64,000 nucleotides of DNA from Triplophysa rosa (taxonomy: Eukaryota > Chordata > Actinopteri > Cypriniformes > Nemacheilidae). The stretch is taken from contig NC_079900.1 in NCBI RefSeq assembly GCF_024868665.1, positions 25,412,247-25,476,246 of the forward strand, read 5' to 3'. The notes under the pieces are model-generated. The model ran no database searches. It was given only the letters and a program-made list of their open reading frames with translations, and was not told where the DNA came from. This document shows positions 1-11,730 of the stretch, one piece after another. A program made the position numbers and the translations under genes. Numbering within the stretch: the stretch's first letter is position 1; every line of letters starts with the position of its first letter.

Positions 1-463
1 GTTGAACTTTCCCATCACCCATGAATACTGGGGGCTCCAATCTAGATTGTTGCAAGACTGACGCTAGAGTTCTTGTTGCATTGTTCAGATCAAGAGAGCT
101 TTGGGTTAAACCTGGCACATTTCCAGTTCTGTCACATGCCTCAGCTGCCAAGGACTGGAGACCCTGCTGCATTTGAACTGTAGATGCACGACCATATGGT
201 GTGGAGGAAGCAACAGGCATGACCTGTGGAGGTAACTGAGTTGTAGCAGGGACATTTAGGTCTTGTGTACAGCGGTCGATGATACCTCTCTGTAGATCAA
301 GAGACTCATTCAGGCACCTTCGCAGCATCATCACCTCATCTTTAAGTGACTCCATCTGTGCTTCCAGGCATTCAGCAGATTTTGGCACACTCCACCTGGG
401 TTGGCACTCAAAGGGTTTAGATTGGTCAGTTAGATAAGTCATTTTGCCAACCCGTTTGGCCAT
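1..463 (-). CDS. gag-like protein of LTR retrotransposon, C-terminus outside window
   Basis: An open frame starts at ATG 463 (minus) and stays open for at least 154 codons to the window edge. It begins MAKRVGKMTYLTDQ. A heptad-like acidic/basic stretch at about residues 34-60 (LEAQMESLKDEVMMLRR) suggests a short coiled coil. A Gln/Ser/Thr-rich linker follows, then LEPPVFMGDGK, reminiscent of the start of retrotransposon capsid domains. No zinc knuckle is visible in the part seen. The assignment rests mostly on position downstream of the LTR and primer-binding site; the sequence alone is not diagnostic. It could instead be an unrelated element protein. Confidence 0.5.
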   Translation of the reverse strand, partial: MAKRVGKMTYLTDQSKPFECQPRWSVPKSAECLEAQMESLKDEVMMLRRCLNESLDLQRGIIDRCTQDLNVPATTQLPPQVMPVASSTPYGRASTVQMQQGLQSLAAEACDRTGNVPGLTQSSLDLNNATRTLASVLQQSRLEPPVFMGDGKVQ

Positions 464-1275
464 TATAACAAAATCAATTGACACTGTATCAAAATACTGT
501 GAACTTCAAAAGCAATGAATCAGAACAAAATTATTTACAAACGATTCAAATTTGCATTACTTTCAGTGCACAAAATAGGAAATTATTAAATGCAATCGAA
601 TGCCCTTTGGGAGAAATAAATTGTAAATATAATCAACAAATGTGATATAACAAAGATCCCAGGGAAACAATAGTGACAACAGATCCCTTATCACAAAACT
701 TAAAACGTTACGTTCAGAGTCCATCAATTAAAGCATTTTCTCATGTTCAGTCTTTATTTTTATTTTTTTTACCGTCTTTGCAGATTGATCCCTTGGTGGA
801 ATAAACACCTTTTTTTTTTTTTTGAGGCTGAGAAAGTCAACCAGTTCGAAGCACAACGCAATGGCTCCCCACTGCAGTTCAAAACAACAGGAAATAATCC
901 AATTCAAGAAAAAAAATCTCGAGTTTAATTTGACCAGTTCAAAGCACCTTCAGTTCCGTAAATGGACGTAACGTTAGTGGGCGTAGAATGATATCCACGC
1001 GAACGGCGTCAAAGTTCAAAAAATGGGAAAAAAAATTCACAAACTTTAATCCACTTCAACACACATTAAACCAACCTCCGCGTCGCAGCAAATCCATCAA
1101 AAAGTGACGAAAAGTCGTTCGCCTTAGCAACACAAAATGTCCGCCAGCATCGAGCAGGCCCCACAGCCTCAGACTTTCGGGCTGGGATTTACAGCATTGT
1201 CTTAAGCGTTGTCCGTCACATACAGTCGTTGTATCCGTGTAAAACCGCTCCGTGCATCAAAGGCCAGATACAAAA
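464..1275 (-). other. retroelement untranslated leader
   Basis: This 812-nt stretch lies between the primer-binding site and the gag-like start. No ORF of note is seen on the minus strand. On the plus strand it holds A-rich and T-rich runs, including a 16-nt T run near 810. A packaging signal would be expected here in an LTR element, but none can be recognised by eye. Confidence 0.45.
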
Positions 1276-1288
1276 TGTTCGGGCGCCA
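1276..1288 (-). other. primer-binding site, tRNA-Lys type
   Basis: On the minus strand this reads TGGCGCCCGAACA. It equals the first 13 nt of the primer-binding site complementary to the 3' end of tRNA-Lys(UUU), as recalled from lentiviral and other retroelements. It sits 2 nt downstream of the LTR end, the standard position. Confidence 0.8.
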
Positions 1289-1290
1289 CT

Positions 1291-1881
1291 TGTAACTCGT
1301 CTTTCGTGAGAAAAAGGGGATAGCTCACCAACCCAAAGCAACTTGGTTGCATATAGCAAGAAAACTCACAAAAAGTGTCCCTCAGAAACGGATTTATTCC
1401 TCCGAGCACACGGCAAACCTCCGTCGGAAACGTGTCACTTAACAAAACTAAGATTAAAATAATAAAATGAAAATGGAGCATCAGACTCCCACCGGCATAC
1501 ATGCGGGGTGCAGTTTTGGCGCAAGACAATCTCGCACATGCGCACATACACAAAAGGTAAAAAAAAGGAACATAGGCAAATTGCTCTTAAAGGGCCCACA
1601 CCTTATACCACTCGTTACAACATGCAGGCACGATATAATAACCAACACGCTGAATCCAACGTAAAGCCAACAACCAATAGCCACAGCAATCACATGCAGG
1701 CACGATATAATAACCAACGCGCTGAATCCAATATAAAGCCAACAACACATCAGTAAACACAACCCGATCAGCGGCAATCAACCCGGTATGAACAATAACA
1801 GCACCAAACTTCAACAAGTGGCAGTAACCCCATTAAACTGCGTTCAAACATGCCATAACACAGTACCAAACTCAGGTTACA
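1291..1881 (-). repeat. LTR, with two direct repeats in the U3-like part
   Basis: The LTR is bounded by TGTAAC (1881-1876 on the minus strand) and GTTACA (1296-1291). A nearer copy of the boundary hexamer at 1614-1619 would give a 329-bp LTR. The longer reading (591 bp) is preferred, because the TATA-like box at about 1606 would otherwise have almost no U3 upstream of it. The AATAAA at about 1395 leaves about 100 nt of U5. Confidence 0.65.
1621..1746. repeat. two 54-bp direct repeats, period 72 bp
   Basis: The segments 1621-1674 and 1693-1746 are near-identical (both begin CATGCAGGCACGATATAATA) and differ at about three positions. They fall in the U3-like part of the LTR, upstream of its TATA-like box, where retroelement enhancer repeats are often found. 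Confidence 0.8.
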
Positions 1882-2520
1882 TACCACTGTTTGTGTGCGT
1901 TGTTGTCGGGCGGCTGCCGCTCTCCACTTAATCAAGCTGGAACCGCGTGTGTCATCTCATGGCCGATGTTAATCCTTTTCTCCATGAATGGTTACGGCCA
2001 ATGAGCGAGGCTTTCTTTCCTTAGGACTGGAGACTTTTTTGTTGACAATGTTGGCGACTATATGGCTGACCATGAACTTCGCCGCCGAGAGGCTGATTAA
2101 GGGAACCCTATTGTCAGACGCGCTTGCTTGCAATGATCATAACTCCGAAGACTTCTTTTCTCCCTTTTGAATTTTATTTGCATAGGGTACAAACAAGAGT
2201 GTGTATCCAATACATACATCCAAAGTTGTTATAATTGCATTATAAGCTTGGTGGCGGTCAACAAAAAATAAGCCTTTCCCCGTCACCCCCTCTCTCCATT
2301 CATTCTAAACACACAGGTGAACAGAGGATATACTTTTCCCACTTCCGCCCCCACCAGGTGCCGTAATCAACATAAGTGATCAATGAATGTGATCGAAAAC
2401 CATACCTGGCACCAACAGTGAGGTAAGGTGAGGTGAGGTGCAAACACTCACAAAATCCAACGGGCACGAAGGTAAGTACAGGTACAATACACAACGAACC
2501 AGCACAAGACAATAGACACG
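1882..2520. other. intergenic, no gene recognised
   Basis: No coding or RNA feature is supported. Around 2425 there is a short GTGAG(GTGAG) direct repeat. The 3' part may already belong to the LTR-like repeat that follows, whose left end could not be placed. Confidence 0.4.
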
Positions 2521-2770
2521 AGGGCTTTTTAAAGGGGAATACAAACGAGGGAAGATAACACAGGGAGGGTGACGGGCAGGTGACAAGGATCAAACACTAA
2601 GGAGAAGCTAACGAGGAACGAGAGGGCTGGAACAGAGACGCGACACCGGAGAGAGAGTATAGAAGGCCGCAAGTGCCAAAATGTCTCTCTCCACACATAA
2701 CCTAAGGATTTGCCATGACTCTGCCACAAGACCAAGAATAGACATGACATGATGAGGCAGAGTCATGACA
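2521..2770 (-). repeat. divergent copy of the solo LTR seen at 62589-63119
   Basis: This stretch aligns by eye, in the same orientation, with 62868-63119. Both share ACACAGGGAGG, TGACGGGCAGGTGAC, the TCTCTCTCCACACA-like block and the same terminal segment ending CATGACA. The final bases form an imperfect hairpin (TGCCATGACTCTGCC against GGCAGAGTCATGACA). The left end is too divergent to place, so a target duplication could not be tested. Confidence 0.65.
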
Positions 2771-4143
2771 GTTTGCTTTATTTGGGCTTTTGATCCCTGA
2801 CTTTGGTTTAATGAAATCTCTTTTCTCTTTAAGTGTTTACAATAGTACACTCGTGCATTAATAAGATAAGAAGAGATGCTTTAAAGTTAAGTTTTTGTGA
2901 TGTCTATCAAGCTTTGATAAAGATGAGAAGTGACACTAAATAATGTGGAAGTTGATCTTTTATGACTGATTCACATGTCCTGGTTTACAAATGCAATGTG
3001 ATAAAATATCACATCACTTTCTTTTGTTGATTGTCACCATTGTTGAGATTCATCCACTGATCCTTGATATATCTAATTGAGACGGCAATTTAAAAAAAAT
3101 GTGAGTGTATCACAAGAAAGTTACAGGTTTATATGTTTGGAATGATAAAAGTGTTAGTACATTTTCATTTCTTCCCTCACATAAGCTTTATAAGCTGTGA
3201 AACTGAATAGGGCCTGCATAAAAATGCAGACAGTACATCCGACTGTTGGCTCCAGCCCTCCTGCTGTACAAAGAAACTCTATAGAGACTAAACCAATATT
3301 GTCTTTTCTTTAACATAGCTATAGGGGAGACATGGAGACCCTCTAACAGCTGTTTTCTTCTTTGGTCTTCCTGAGGTTTGACTGGGCAGATGGACTCATC
3401 TCTCAACAGCAGAGTGGTATAAGGGTTTGGAGAGGATTATAAAAGCTACAGCGATAAAACCTTCAGTAGGAGAATGTGAGAAAAAGTCTTTCAGAGCACA
3501 TTTGATGCCGCTCAACCTGATATTTAACATTAGCTGCGTGTCTAATGTCTTTCTCCGCTATCCATTGGAGGGGGAATAGACTAATGTAAAGAGGGTATCC
3601 CATATGAGCTCGATGAATGTTTCCTCGAAGCGTTCATTAGATATGGGAATAGAGTTATCCCAGTCAAAGCATCTAGACATTAATGTGTCCATCTAACAGT
3701 AAGCTGCGTTTGCACCTATCTCCCCTGAGTTTTTCAAGGGTCTACCTCTCCTCCCTGTGTGAAGTCCGGCGAATGTAATAAGACTTTAATGACAGGAGTG
3801 GACAGTCATTAGCTGGTGTGCTGGAGTGGAAGAGGCCGCTGAGAGCTTTTTTCCAATGATGGAGCAGATGTTAATGTTGGCTTACGCTGCTGGAAGTCCA
3901 ACGGCGCCTGTGCCAGCTTCACACCAAGCCTCATATCAAGACTCACTTAACGGTCTTCCACCGGTTCACTTTTCAAACACAAATTCATACACTGGCATTT
4001 CTACAATGACTTGGGAATTAAAGGAACTATTAATCCAAATATGAAAACTTACTTGTAATTTACTCATCCCAGATATGACTTCCTTTCTTCAGTTGAACAC
4101 TAACGAATCATTTTCTTTTCAAGAACCAATAAGAATGATCTGA
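2771..4143. other. intergenic, no gene recognised
   Basis: AT-rich non-coding DNA. Open frames here are short and show no recognisable domain or splice-supported extension. Nothing else stands out. Confidence 0.4.
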
Positions 4144-4623
4144 TTAAAGGGGTCATATGGCGCGAATACATGTTTTTCTGTGTCTTTGGTGTGTTATAAG
4201 TTGCTCATGCATGTATTAGACACGTAAAATTGCAAAAATGAAAGTGTGGGAACAAAAGATACATTCTATCTAAAGGCGAATGCTCACCCAGACCTGCCTG
4301 AAACGCCTCGTGTAACCACACCCCCACAAATCTACGTCAGTTCGTGGTATGATTTGACTAAGACCGCCCAAATGTATACGCAACTAAGGTGGGTGCACCT
4401 GTCAGTACAATTGCTTTGGGACCTGATGTTCCAAATATGTTAAGATGCGTTACATTTCCGTCACACGCTTGCAGTATTCGACCAATCACTACGCACTGGT
4501 TAACTGGCCAATCATAGCACACCTCGCTTTTCAGAGCGATGAGCTTTGTTAAAAATCTGCGCGTCTCAGAGAGGCGGTAACAAATGATCATATTCGATTT
4601 AGCGTGTCATTTTACCCCTTTAA
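4144..4623. mobile_element. TTAA-flanked nonautonomous DNA transposon
   Basis: The element begins TTAAAGGGGTCAT and ends with the inverted form (CATTTTACCCCTTTAA). TTAA stands at both ends, the target duplication used by piggyBac- and Kolobok-type transposons. At 480 bp, with no transposase frame, it is a MITE-like derivative. Assignment to a superfamily is inference. Confidence 0.65.
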
Positions 4624-6443
4624 ATAACATACGTAACTAAAGCAGACCATTCTGTGTTTTGAAATCATAAACTGGACTTCTTGTCTATACTGCCTTACAC
4701 ATCACAACTCAGTATGAAGTCAATGGTCATGTTTATTTGATAAGCACTTTCACAATACTTCTTTTCCACAAGTCTCAAAGATTCAAAGATTCAATGAGGC
4801 CATCCTCATTTGGCAGCAGCCCTCCTCTGGCTAGATCAGGGTTTGAAGCTGTGCACATTTTTGTGGTGCCATCAGTCAAGTCAGTGGTGTCCATTTTTCT
4901 GCATGCATTTCCCAAAAAATTGTCCATGAGCTAGTCGAGCAATGGCCAGCTACCGAGAGCTATCAGGTATTATGGACCTCATTGATGGCAGGTGGTATAA
5001 GTAAGAGAGTTTTTTTTTAACAAAATGTGTTAATATTACAAATGTATTAAATGTTTATTGTACTGTGTGTTCCTGTAGCTCAATTGTGTCAGCAGCACAA
5101 AGGTCATGGGTTTGATTGTAACACACACTCATAAGATGTTTTAAGATTATCGTGCACTATAAATCGGTTTGGATAAAAGCGTCTGCCAAATGCATAAACG
5201 TAAATGCAAAAGTTTAGGAGTACATTATAGCCTATATACGGTCTATAAAAAAGCTTACAGATACAGACAGACAGTAAAAGTCTTGTTGCGTACACATCAT
5301 GTAAACCTCTAGTTTCTGCCATTTTCAGTTTCAGGAAAGGGACAAGGACCAGAAGGCCTTGAGAGTAACCCAGATTTGCATGGCAGATGGTAAAAATAAA
5401 ACTACGTATGTGCACCAGACACGAGAATAAGGACAGCTGATTTAACTCTTTGTTCCCTCTGCTCTTCATCTCCCGCTGGTGTGTGGGCAAGTGACCTGAA
5501 GACACCAGAGGAGAAAATGTTTCATTCATTAAACTTTTAATGAATTTATTATGAATGAGAAGTAATACATGTTTGTATTTACACACTGCATAGATAAAAT
5601 AATTAGTCTCGACTTCACAGCATACACAGCTGTGACAATTTCCCCTGCATATTACGCAATTAAGAATTTTGCTGCCATCTACTGGTATAACCAAAAAGAT
5701 TCATTCAACAGAAGCGAGGAAAAAACTTTAGCGTGTGATAAATAAACAATTGCATAGGTGTGATAAAACACGTGATTTACACCGTTGAGTTATAACCTAA
5801 TGGCTTTGCAAGGAAACAATTTACTCTTAAGACAGACAGGTAATGAAGTCAATTGCCTAAAAGCTAAAAGACTTTTGTGTTCGATTGCCCTCCTTTGGCT
5901 GCCAATAGACATATCACTTTAAAGAATCATTCTATTGTAAATTATAATGACAAATTTTAATTTCTTCTTTGAATTGGGTCTTGCGGATCAATTTTTTGAA
6001 ATGGCGATTTTTAAATCATCTGAAAGCTGAATAAACAATTCTGTTGATGTTTGGTTTGATAGCACATGACAATATCTGGTGGAGATAGAACTCTGGAAAA
6101 CTCTGGAATCTGAGGGGCATAAAATATATTTAGGGTAGGACATTTACAAAATATCTTCATGGAACATGATTTTTTGGCATTAAAGAAAATTGATAATTTT
6201 GACCCACACAATGTACTTTTGGATTTTACTAAAATGTTTCCATGTTACTTAATACTAATTTTGTGATCATCCAGGGTCACATATGGACTTTTATGGGTGT
6301 CTAAATTATCTAGCATTAACAATACAAAATGTGTCTTTTTAAAATAAATGTTTAAACATCAAGTATGGCTCATTAAAGCCTTAATTTGTATGTAACAGTA
6401 AAAAGCACCACAGTTTGGTTTTCAAAATAGATATAGAAATGAC
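4624..6443. other. intergenic, contains one SINE
   Basis: Apart from the SINE at 5071-5210 no feature is supported. A 196-codon minus-strand frame at 5104-5694 has no ATG at its 5' end and overlaps the SINE; it is not called as a gene. Confidence 0.4.
5071..5210 (+). repeat. tRNA-derived SINE, copy A
   Basis: The head resembles a tRNA-type RNA polymerase III promoter (CCTGTAGCTCAATTG, then GGTCATGGGTTTGATT as B box). The tail contains GGTTTGGATAAAAGCGTCTG, shared in diverged form with copies B (47976-48093) and C (48588-48735). This head-tail combination is typical of abundant cyprinid SINEs. The family name is not asserted. Confidence 0.7.
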
Positions 6444-6963
6444 TTAAAGAGTACATAACATGAGATCATGAAAATGACATTTCATGCAGTGTGTAATGTT
6501 GCCCTGTTTGAAAGTAAGCAGTCTGCCAAGTTGTAAATCTGAAGGTGAATGAATAACAAGGTTATTGGCTTGGATAAAAGGGAGTTGACTCTGAATCAAG
6601 CAAACGATTCGTCCCTAGTCCTATTCGCGAACCGATGTCACTACATATAGTCCCCGCGTATACGTTTTGCTAGGACTGCCCACGAAAATTTCACTCTTCT
6701 CCCCGAAACACTGTAGCTCGTGAGCCTCATTCGCGGTAGACCATCTGACCAATCACATCAGACTAGGCTAGCAGAAAGGAGGGGATTAGACAGATGAATC
6801 GCGGAATGAATCATTTGAGAGTCAGTCAAGAAGTAAGGTAAGAATAACTGCCTTTTATTAGGAAATAATTGTGTTTTTACACCTTCTATGTACATAAACT
6901 TGTTATTGGACTTTCCATAAACCAAAGTAGGACCTTAAAAATCCCTAGTTATGTACTCTTTAA
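6444..6963. mobile_element. TTAA-flanked element with perfect 16-bp terminal inverted repeats
   Basis: The left end reads TTAAAGAGTACATAAC and the right end GTTATGTACTCTTTAA, exact inverted complements. The outer TTAA fits TTAA-specific insertion. The 520-bp interior has no transposase-like frame. It is a different family from the element at 4144-4623, whose ends read TTAAAGGGGT. Confidence 0.75.
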
Positions 6964-7171
6964 TATTCTGAGAAAGCAAAATTATTTTATACAAACTCAT
7001 TTCTGGGGCCACGTCACCATGTTAAATGCTGCTCTGTTCTACAAAGTAACATCACCAACACTTAAACTAAGTGGTTTTAGAAGTATTTTATTTTTGTATA
7101 ATTAGGATTCCAATATTTGGAGATGTTTGCTAGGGCACTCATAACTACATATATAGGATGGTACACACCAC

Positions 7172-8872
7172 CAGAGATGGGCACAAATACATCAAAAAGT
7201 ATTTAGTTACAAATCACAAATACTTACTCATAAAATTTATTTAAATAAAATACAAAATAATGCTGTGAAAAATTTATTTAATTAAAATACAAGTAATTTG
7301 TAATTTGAAAATACAATATTTGTTTACAAGAAATCATTTAAAGTGCGAGAATAACAGTGGAGTTAGATACACAGAAGAAAGAAAAGTTTTCTAAACAGCA
7401 GAACAGCAGATTTTAGCAACACACTTACATAAATATGTAGGCCTTCACGTCATTTTAATATTATTATCATTATTGATTTATCTCATTCTCCCGCGACCAA
7501 AGTCCGTTTACGGAAGTCGTGCCACTCGGCGGCCAACGCCTCTGGGCAGTTAATAGCAAGTCCACTGTCTACTTTAATGGGGGAAGGCAGATATTTTTTA
7601 AACCGCTGGCAAAAATCACAGTTAAACAGCATGTCCTATCAATAATTAAACCTGACATGAACTGTACCATAACTTGGGTTTGCTAAGCTTAAATTGCATT
7701 AAAAACCATCTTTTTCAAGATCGCTTCATCTACTGTGCATGCACATCCTGGCAAGCGCCTCACGAGAGCCTCGCCCCAGAGAATCGTCAGTCAATACTGA
7801 TTGATGATTGGCTCGTATCACTGGAGGGCGGAGTTCCTTCGCTAGAGCGGCCATATATTGAGCGTTTTATTCCCCCCATTAATTTTTTCTTTTTTAATCC
7901 TTTATTATGATTTGTGATTAACAACAAAAAGACAATAATAACTATCATCCTCCACAATCTGTAGTGAATTGTACACCATAAATTCCACATATATTACATA
8001 AAGAACCAAACAAGGAAAAATAAATAATAATAATAATAAAAACGCTGTATAAATCACATTATAAAACCAAAATCCATCAACAAAGAATATAAATATTTAG
8101 CTTTTGTACTATTTACCTCTTTTAAACAATTATAAAGAAAACTCCTCTTGAAAAACAATTAACCTAGGGGGGATGTCTATCTGTTTTTCTACAGCACATC
8201 AATAACTGACATTTTTAAAGGTATTAAAAGTATAGTTAAATATGCCTTAAAATATTATCATCTTAAATATTTTCAGCAATTTAAAGGGATACTTCACCCA
8301 ATAATGAAAATGCTGTCATCATTTACTCACCCTCAGATTCATCCAAACCTGTATAAATTTCTAGAGATTATAAAGATTTCTAAAGATATTTGGAAGAATG
8401 TCAGATCTCATTCCCATTGACTCCCATAGTATTTATTTTCCCTACTATGGCAGTAAAGGGAAATGAGATGTGAAGTATCCTTTAATGGAATGAAAGATCA
8501 CCAAAGTCTAGAACAGGGTTCTTTACTGTTTAATAAAATTAATTTAATTTTTTTAAATATTTGTGTTCTGCTTGTATTTGCTGTGCCACAAGCTGTTTAG
8601 CTACAATTATTATTGATAGCTCAAATTTTATTACATATTTCAGTATCAAAATTTGCCCCACCACTGCCTGGTGAAGTTATTGTAGGCAAGAATAAAATGA
8701 CATATTTTAAAAAGTATTTAAGTATTTTAAAATACAAAATACAGTCTCTCAAAGTATTTAATTACAAATTACATTTGACTTTTTTTGTTAAGGAAAATAC
8801 AAATTACAAAATACTCAAAAGTAATTAAATACGTATTTCAAATACATGTAATTAAAATACTGCCCATCTCTG
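7172..8872. mobile_element. hAT-type nonautonomous transposon with exact 8-bp target duplication
   Basis: The ends are CAGAGATGGGCA and its inverse TGCCCATCTCTG. The 8-bp sequence CACACCAC occurs immediately outside both ends (7164-7171 and 8873-8880), as hAT transposases produce. The 1.7-kb body has no transposase frame and is AT-rich with TACAAAATAC-like runs near both ends. A separate TTAA foldback element (8281-8485) is nested inside. A GC-richer block at about 7490-7880 looks like another nested insertion, but its ends could not be placed. Confidence 0.8.
8281..8485. mobile_element. short TTAA-flanked foldback element (Angel-like), nested
   Basis: The ends are TTAAAGGGATACTTCACCC and the inverse GAAGTATCCTTTAA. 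The interior contains ATGAAAATGCTGTCATCATT, very like the common teleost foldback MITE (Angel-like, name from memory). Related copies lie at 29747-30175 and 36036-36418. Confidence 0.7.
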
Positions 8873-8880
8873 CACACCAC

Positions 8881-10360
8881 TTAGTTATGCATGAACCAAC
8901 CACTCCCAGCTTTTTTTTCAGCAAACCTAAGGATCAAGACACCAAAATCTAGGCCCCAAAATGTTGGGCACACCTATCATGTGTCTGCAGTAGAAGGATT
9001 GGGCTCTTATTGGGAGTGAAGAAGGGGGGGGGGGACTTGCTTACCAGAGGCGCATTAATATGTGTAATCTGTTATGCGGCGCATTGTGACAAGACAAGAA
9101 CATGTAGTGCTCTAATTAAAGTCACCTTTCCCCACAGCTTGCTGAAGCACAGGTCATGTCTCATTCATGCCCAAACGTATTCACTACACAGAGTAGGAAC
9201 ATTTCCTTTCTTTTGCATCTGCCATTTATTGCATTTAGCCTATGTGGTAAGGCCGGCATTTAAAGAGGTTTTTCCCCTTTAATATTTTCTTTGAACATTT
9301 AAGTATAGCAAGCTGTAAGCCTTGAACTAAACCTGCTCAAGGGGACTATTTCATTTCTCTGTTTGAGCATCTCACATTTTTTGTATTGAGATTCTCTGTT
9401 GGATCTTGCTTTGCGACTGTGGGCAATCTTTTAGTGGGAATTTGGCAACTTAAAAATGGTCGATCTCTCTTTTTATGTAATTGCAATAAATACTTCTTCT
9501 CCTGCCACCTATGGTTGTGCATTGTTGTTACATTACAGTTTCATCATGCAAATATATCAAAACACAACGGTTTGCTTAAGAATGTCCATCTTTATTTAGA
9601 AATGTAGATGATCTGAATGTAAAATGTAATGTAAATCTTTCAATATAAAAGTATAATAAAATAAACAAGAATATTTCAAATGGAATTGGAGTTTGAACAG
9701 GTTCTCAATGGCCTGATGATATCTGGATGGGCAGTCAGCTTTAGTGATGGATAGGAGAAGATCCTAAAACTCTCAATGCCTTTGTGCCAAGATTTTCACT
9801 ATATTACGGTCAGTACACAGCCTTTGATATTCTCTTGACATGATTATTTATGCATTAGTTACAGCAATCCAATGACATTTACAAACCAGCCAGAAGTGCA
9901 TTGTATTTTGGCATGTTTGGTTATTCTCTTGCTTTGTGTCTTCCACCTAATTGTGCAAAGCTGAATTGTCACATTGGTCTGCATCACATATCCGATGATC
10001 ATTAATTAAAAACAAAAAATAAATACAACATCCCAAGTGCAATCCCCACAAACTGTGCATTTATTCTGAATCCAGCTCTCAGTGCTGCTTGAACAAGAAA
10101 AATACACAGTGTGAATGTCACAAAAGTTTGCATCATAGTCACCTTGCTGTTATTGCTTGCTTACAATGAGCACTTCTGTGCTCTAGTTAGTCGATAAGTT
10201 TACAGTCCCAGCGCATATTTTCCATTCAAAGACGAATCCGTATAACATGAGCTCCAGGAGAGAGATGTAGACAGAAGGAGCAGTTGTGAATGAGAATGTG
10301 GGAGTTGTACCCTGTCTTCTAGGGCTTGGAATGGATATAAGTGTAAAGAATCCCTGAAAG
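8881..10360. other. intergenic DNA, distal part probably fam104a 3'UTR
   Basis: No coding feature is seen. Possible minus-strand polyadenylation signals (AATAAA read on the minus strand) lie at 10060-10065 and 9591-9596. One of them probably ends the fam104a transcript, whose stop codon is at 10363-10361. A 10-nt G run sits near 9030. Confidence 0.4.
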
Positions 10361-11244
10361 TCAACTGTGCTTGGAATGAGCTCGGCTCTGCAAGCTGTGG
10401 AAGTGGGCTTCCCTCAGGACGCGGTTGATGTGCTGGTAGGAGAGCAGGTGGACGGGGTCCGGCTGCATAGAGGCACTGGGGGAACTGCAGGGCCCGAGGC
10501 CACTGTGGGGCCCCAAAACGTCTACTCCAGAACTGCTGCTGCTGCTGCTCCCGGCAGCGTGCTCTGGACTGCTCATCCAACTGCACTCGCTACTGGAAGA
10601 CTGCAAAGCAACACGTTTTCCCGTGAGAAATACACTAGATCAGTTATTCATGAGCAATAACATTATTAATATATTACCTCTTCTTCACCCTCCCAGGGAA
10701 CTATACTTTAAGAGCTAGGTAATATTATGATCCAATAGAAACCATGTCTCTTACCTCGGACTCCCATGATTCTCGGGCAGCTTCAGAGGTCTTGAGGGCA
10801 GAACTCAGTCTTTTGGCCTGACGCATCGAGACATCTTCATCATCACCTTCAGCCCGCTGACGCTTTCTGTACAAGATCATATTCATTACATTCATGAAAT
10901 CCGCTTCCTTAAGCAACATCCTAACAGTTATGACAAAGACGTAACACAGCAGATATTATTGTTCTTAGTAATAATTAATTTGTATACTTCTATTTTATTT
11001 CATTCTACATTCATGAATATGGGTGGTTGATGTATAGCCTTTTGTTGACCTGAAAATCAAGGTTTTAGGCTACAGTTTACCTCAATGTATGAGAAAATTC
11101 CTTTTGTACCTTCACCTGTCTGTGTTTGTCCTATTTATTCTGGATGCTCATATTGCTCCTCAGGGATGAATACGTTTGTATTAAATTGTACTTATGAATG
11201 AATATAGTAAAAAATCTGTTGACTCACCTGTTTGCTGTTAGCAT
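10361..11244 (-). CDS. fam104a: FAM104A/VCF1-like p97 (VCP) nuclear cofactor, 122 aa
   Basis: Three coding exons on the minus strand: 11244-11228, 10866-10755 and 10600-10361. They join in frame (17, 112 and 240 nt) with GT-AG borders (donors GTGAGTC and GTAAGAG). The start is ATG 11244, because it yields MLTANRKRQR, matching the basic N-terminus of FAM104 proteins. An in-frame ATG within the intron at 10919 would lack this. The N-terminal RKRQR is a likely nuclear localisation signal, followed by an acidic EGDDED patch and a Ser-rich middle. The C-terminal helix INRVLREAHFHSLQSR is the family hallmark, described as the part that binds the p97/VCP N-domain and helps bring p97 into the nucleus. 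The gene is divergent from hid1. Family assignment is from recalled homologues and is strong in the terminal motifs. Confidence 0.88.
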
Positions 11245-11730
11245 TTCTCTGAATCCCAAGCTAGCCAATGAAGATCTTGTGTGTTTGATTCGAGTTTTAG
11301 TCCGTGGCATGAGCTCCGTTACTGGAATCAACAGCCTGCTGTGTCATGCTGTACCGTCATCGCCCCTCTGCAAGCATGACAACACCCATTGAACAGCACA
11401 CATACAAATCCTTACTGTTCACTGAATTAAATCCGAATATGTTATTTTAATTATGAATTAGATACAAAGATGACAACATTACGTCTGCAGTAAGAAATCT
11501 TTCAAACTCATACAGCTGGACTTGTCATAGCTGTGCGCTAGCTGTGAATCGCGGCTTATATTCCGCCAAACGTTACTTCACTGGCGTTGAAAGCTTCTTT
11601 AAATCGTTTCTTTATAAACGGAACAATATATATTTATGTTTTCTGTGAATTTCAGTTGGTTCTCCGTCTATTTGTTTAGCCTTTGCTATACAATACAAAC
11701 CGCCGCAACCTCTGTTATTGACATGACAAT

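Larger units (their letters stand above)
1..1881 (-). mobile_element. 5' part of an LTR retrotransposon, cut by the window edge
   Basis: Read on the minus strand, the order is LTR (about 1881-1291), a 2-nt spacer, a tRNA-Lys-type primer-binding site (1288-1276), a leader of about 800 nt and a gag-like frame starting at 463 and running off base 1. LTR ends read TGTAAC at 1881-1876 and GTTACA at 1296-1291. A polyadenylation signal (AATAAA near 1395) and a TATA-like TATAAG (near 1606) lie inside the LTR, in the order expected for U3-R-U5. The pol region, the other LTR and the target duplication lie outside the window, so family (Gypsy-like or ERV-like) and intactness cannot be decided. Confidence 0.75.

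Noticed and set aside
1614..1619. Shorter LTR of 329 bp ending at 1619
   Set aside because: It would leave the TATA-like box with almost no U3 and exclude the enhancer-like repeats; kept only as an alternative.
1257..1777. Two 98-codon minus-strand frames with hydrophobic stretches
   Set aside because: They lie within the LTR, use the direct repeats, and have no family resemblance.
5104..5694. 196-codon open frame on the minus strand
   Set aside because: It has no ATG at its 5' end, no recognisable domain, and its 3' part is read from the SINE at 5071-5210; chance openness.
10725..10919. ATG at 10919 as fam104a start
   Set aside because: It is upstream of a good acceptor in the intron; the spliced start at 11244 gives the family N-terminus MLTANRKRQR in frame.
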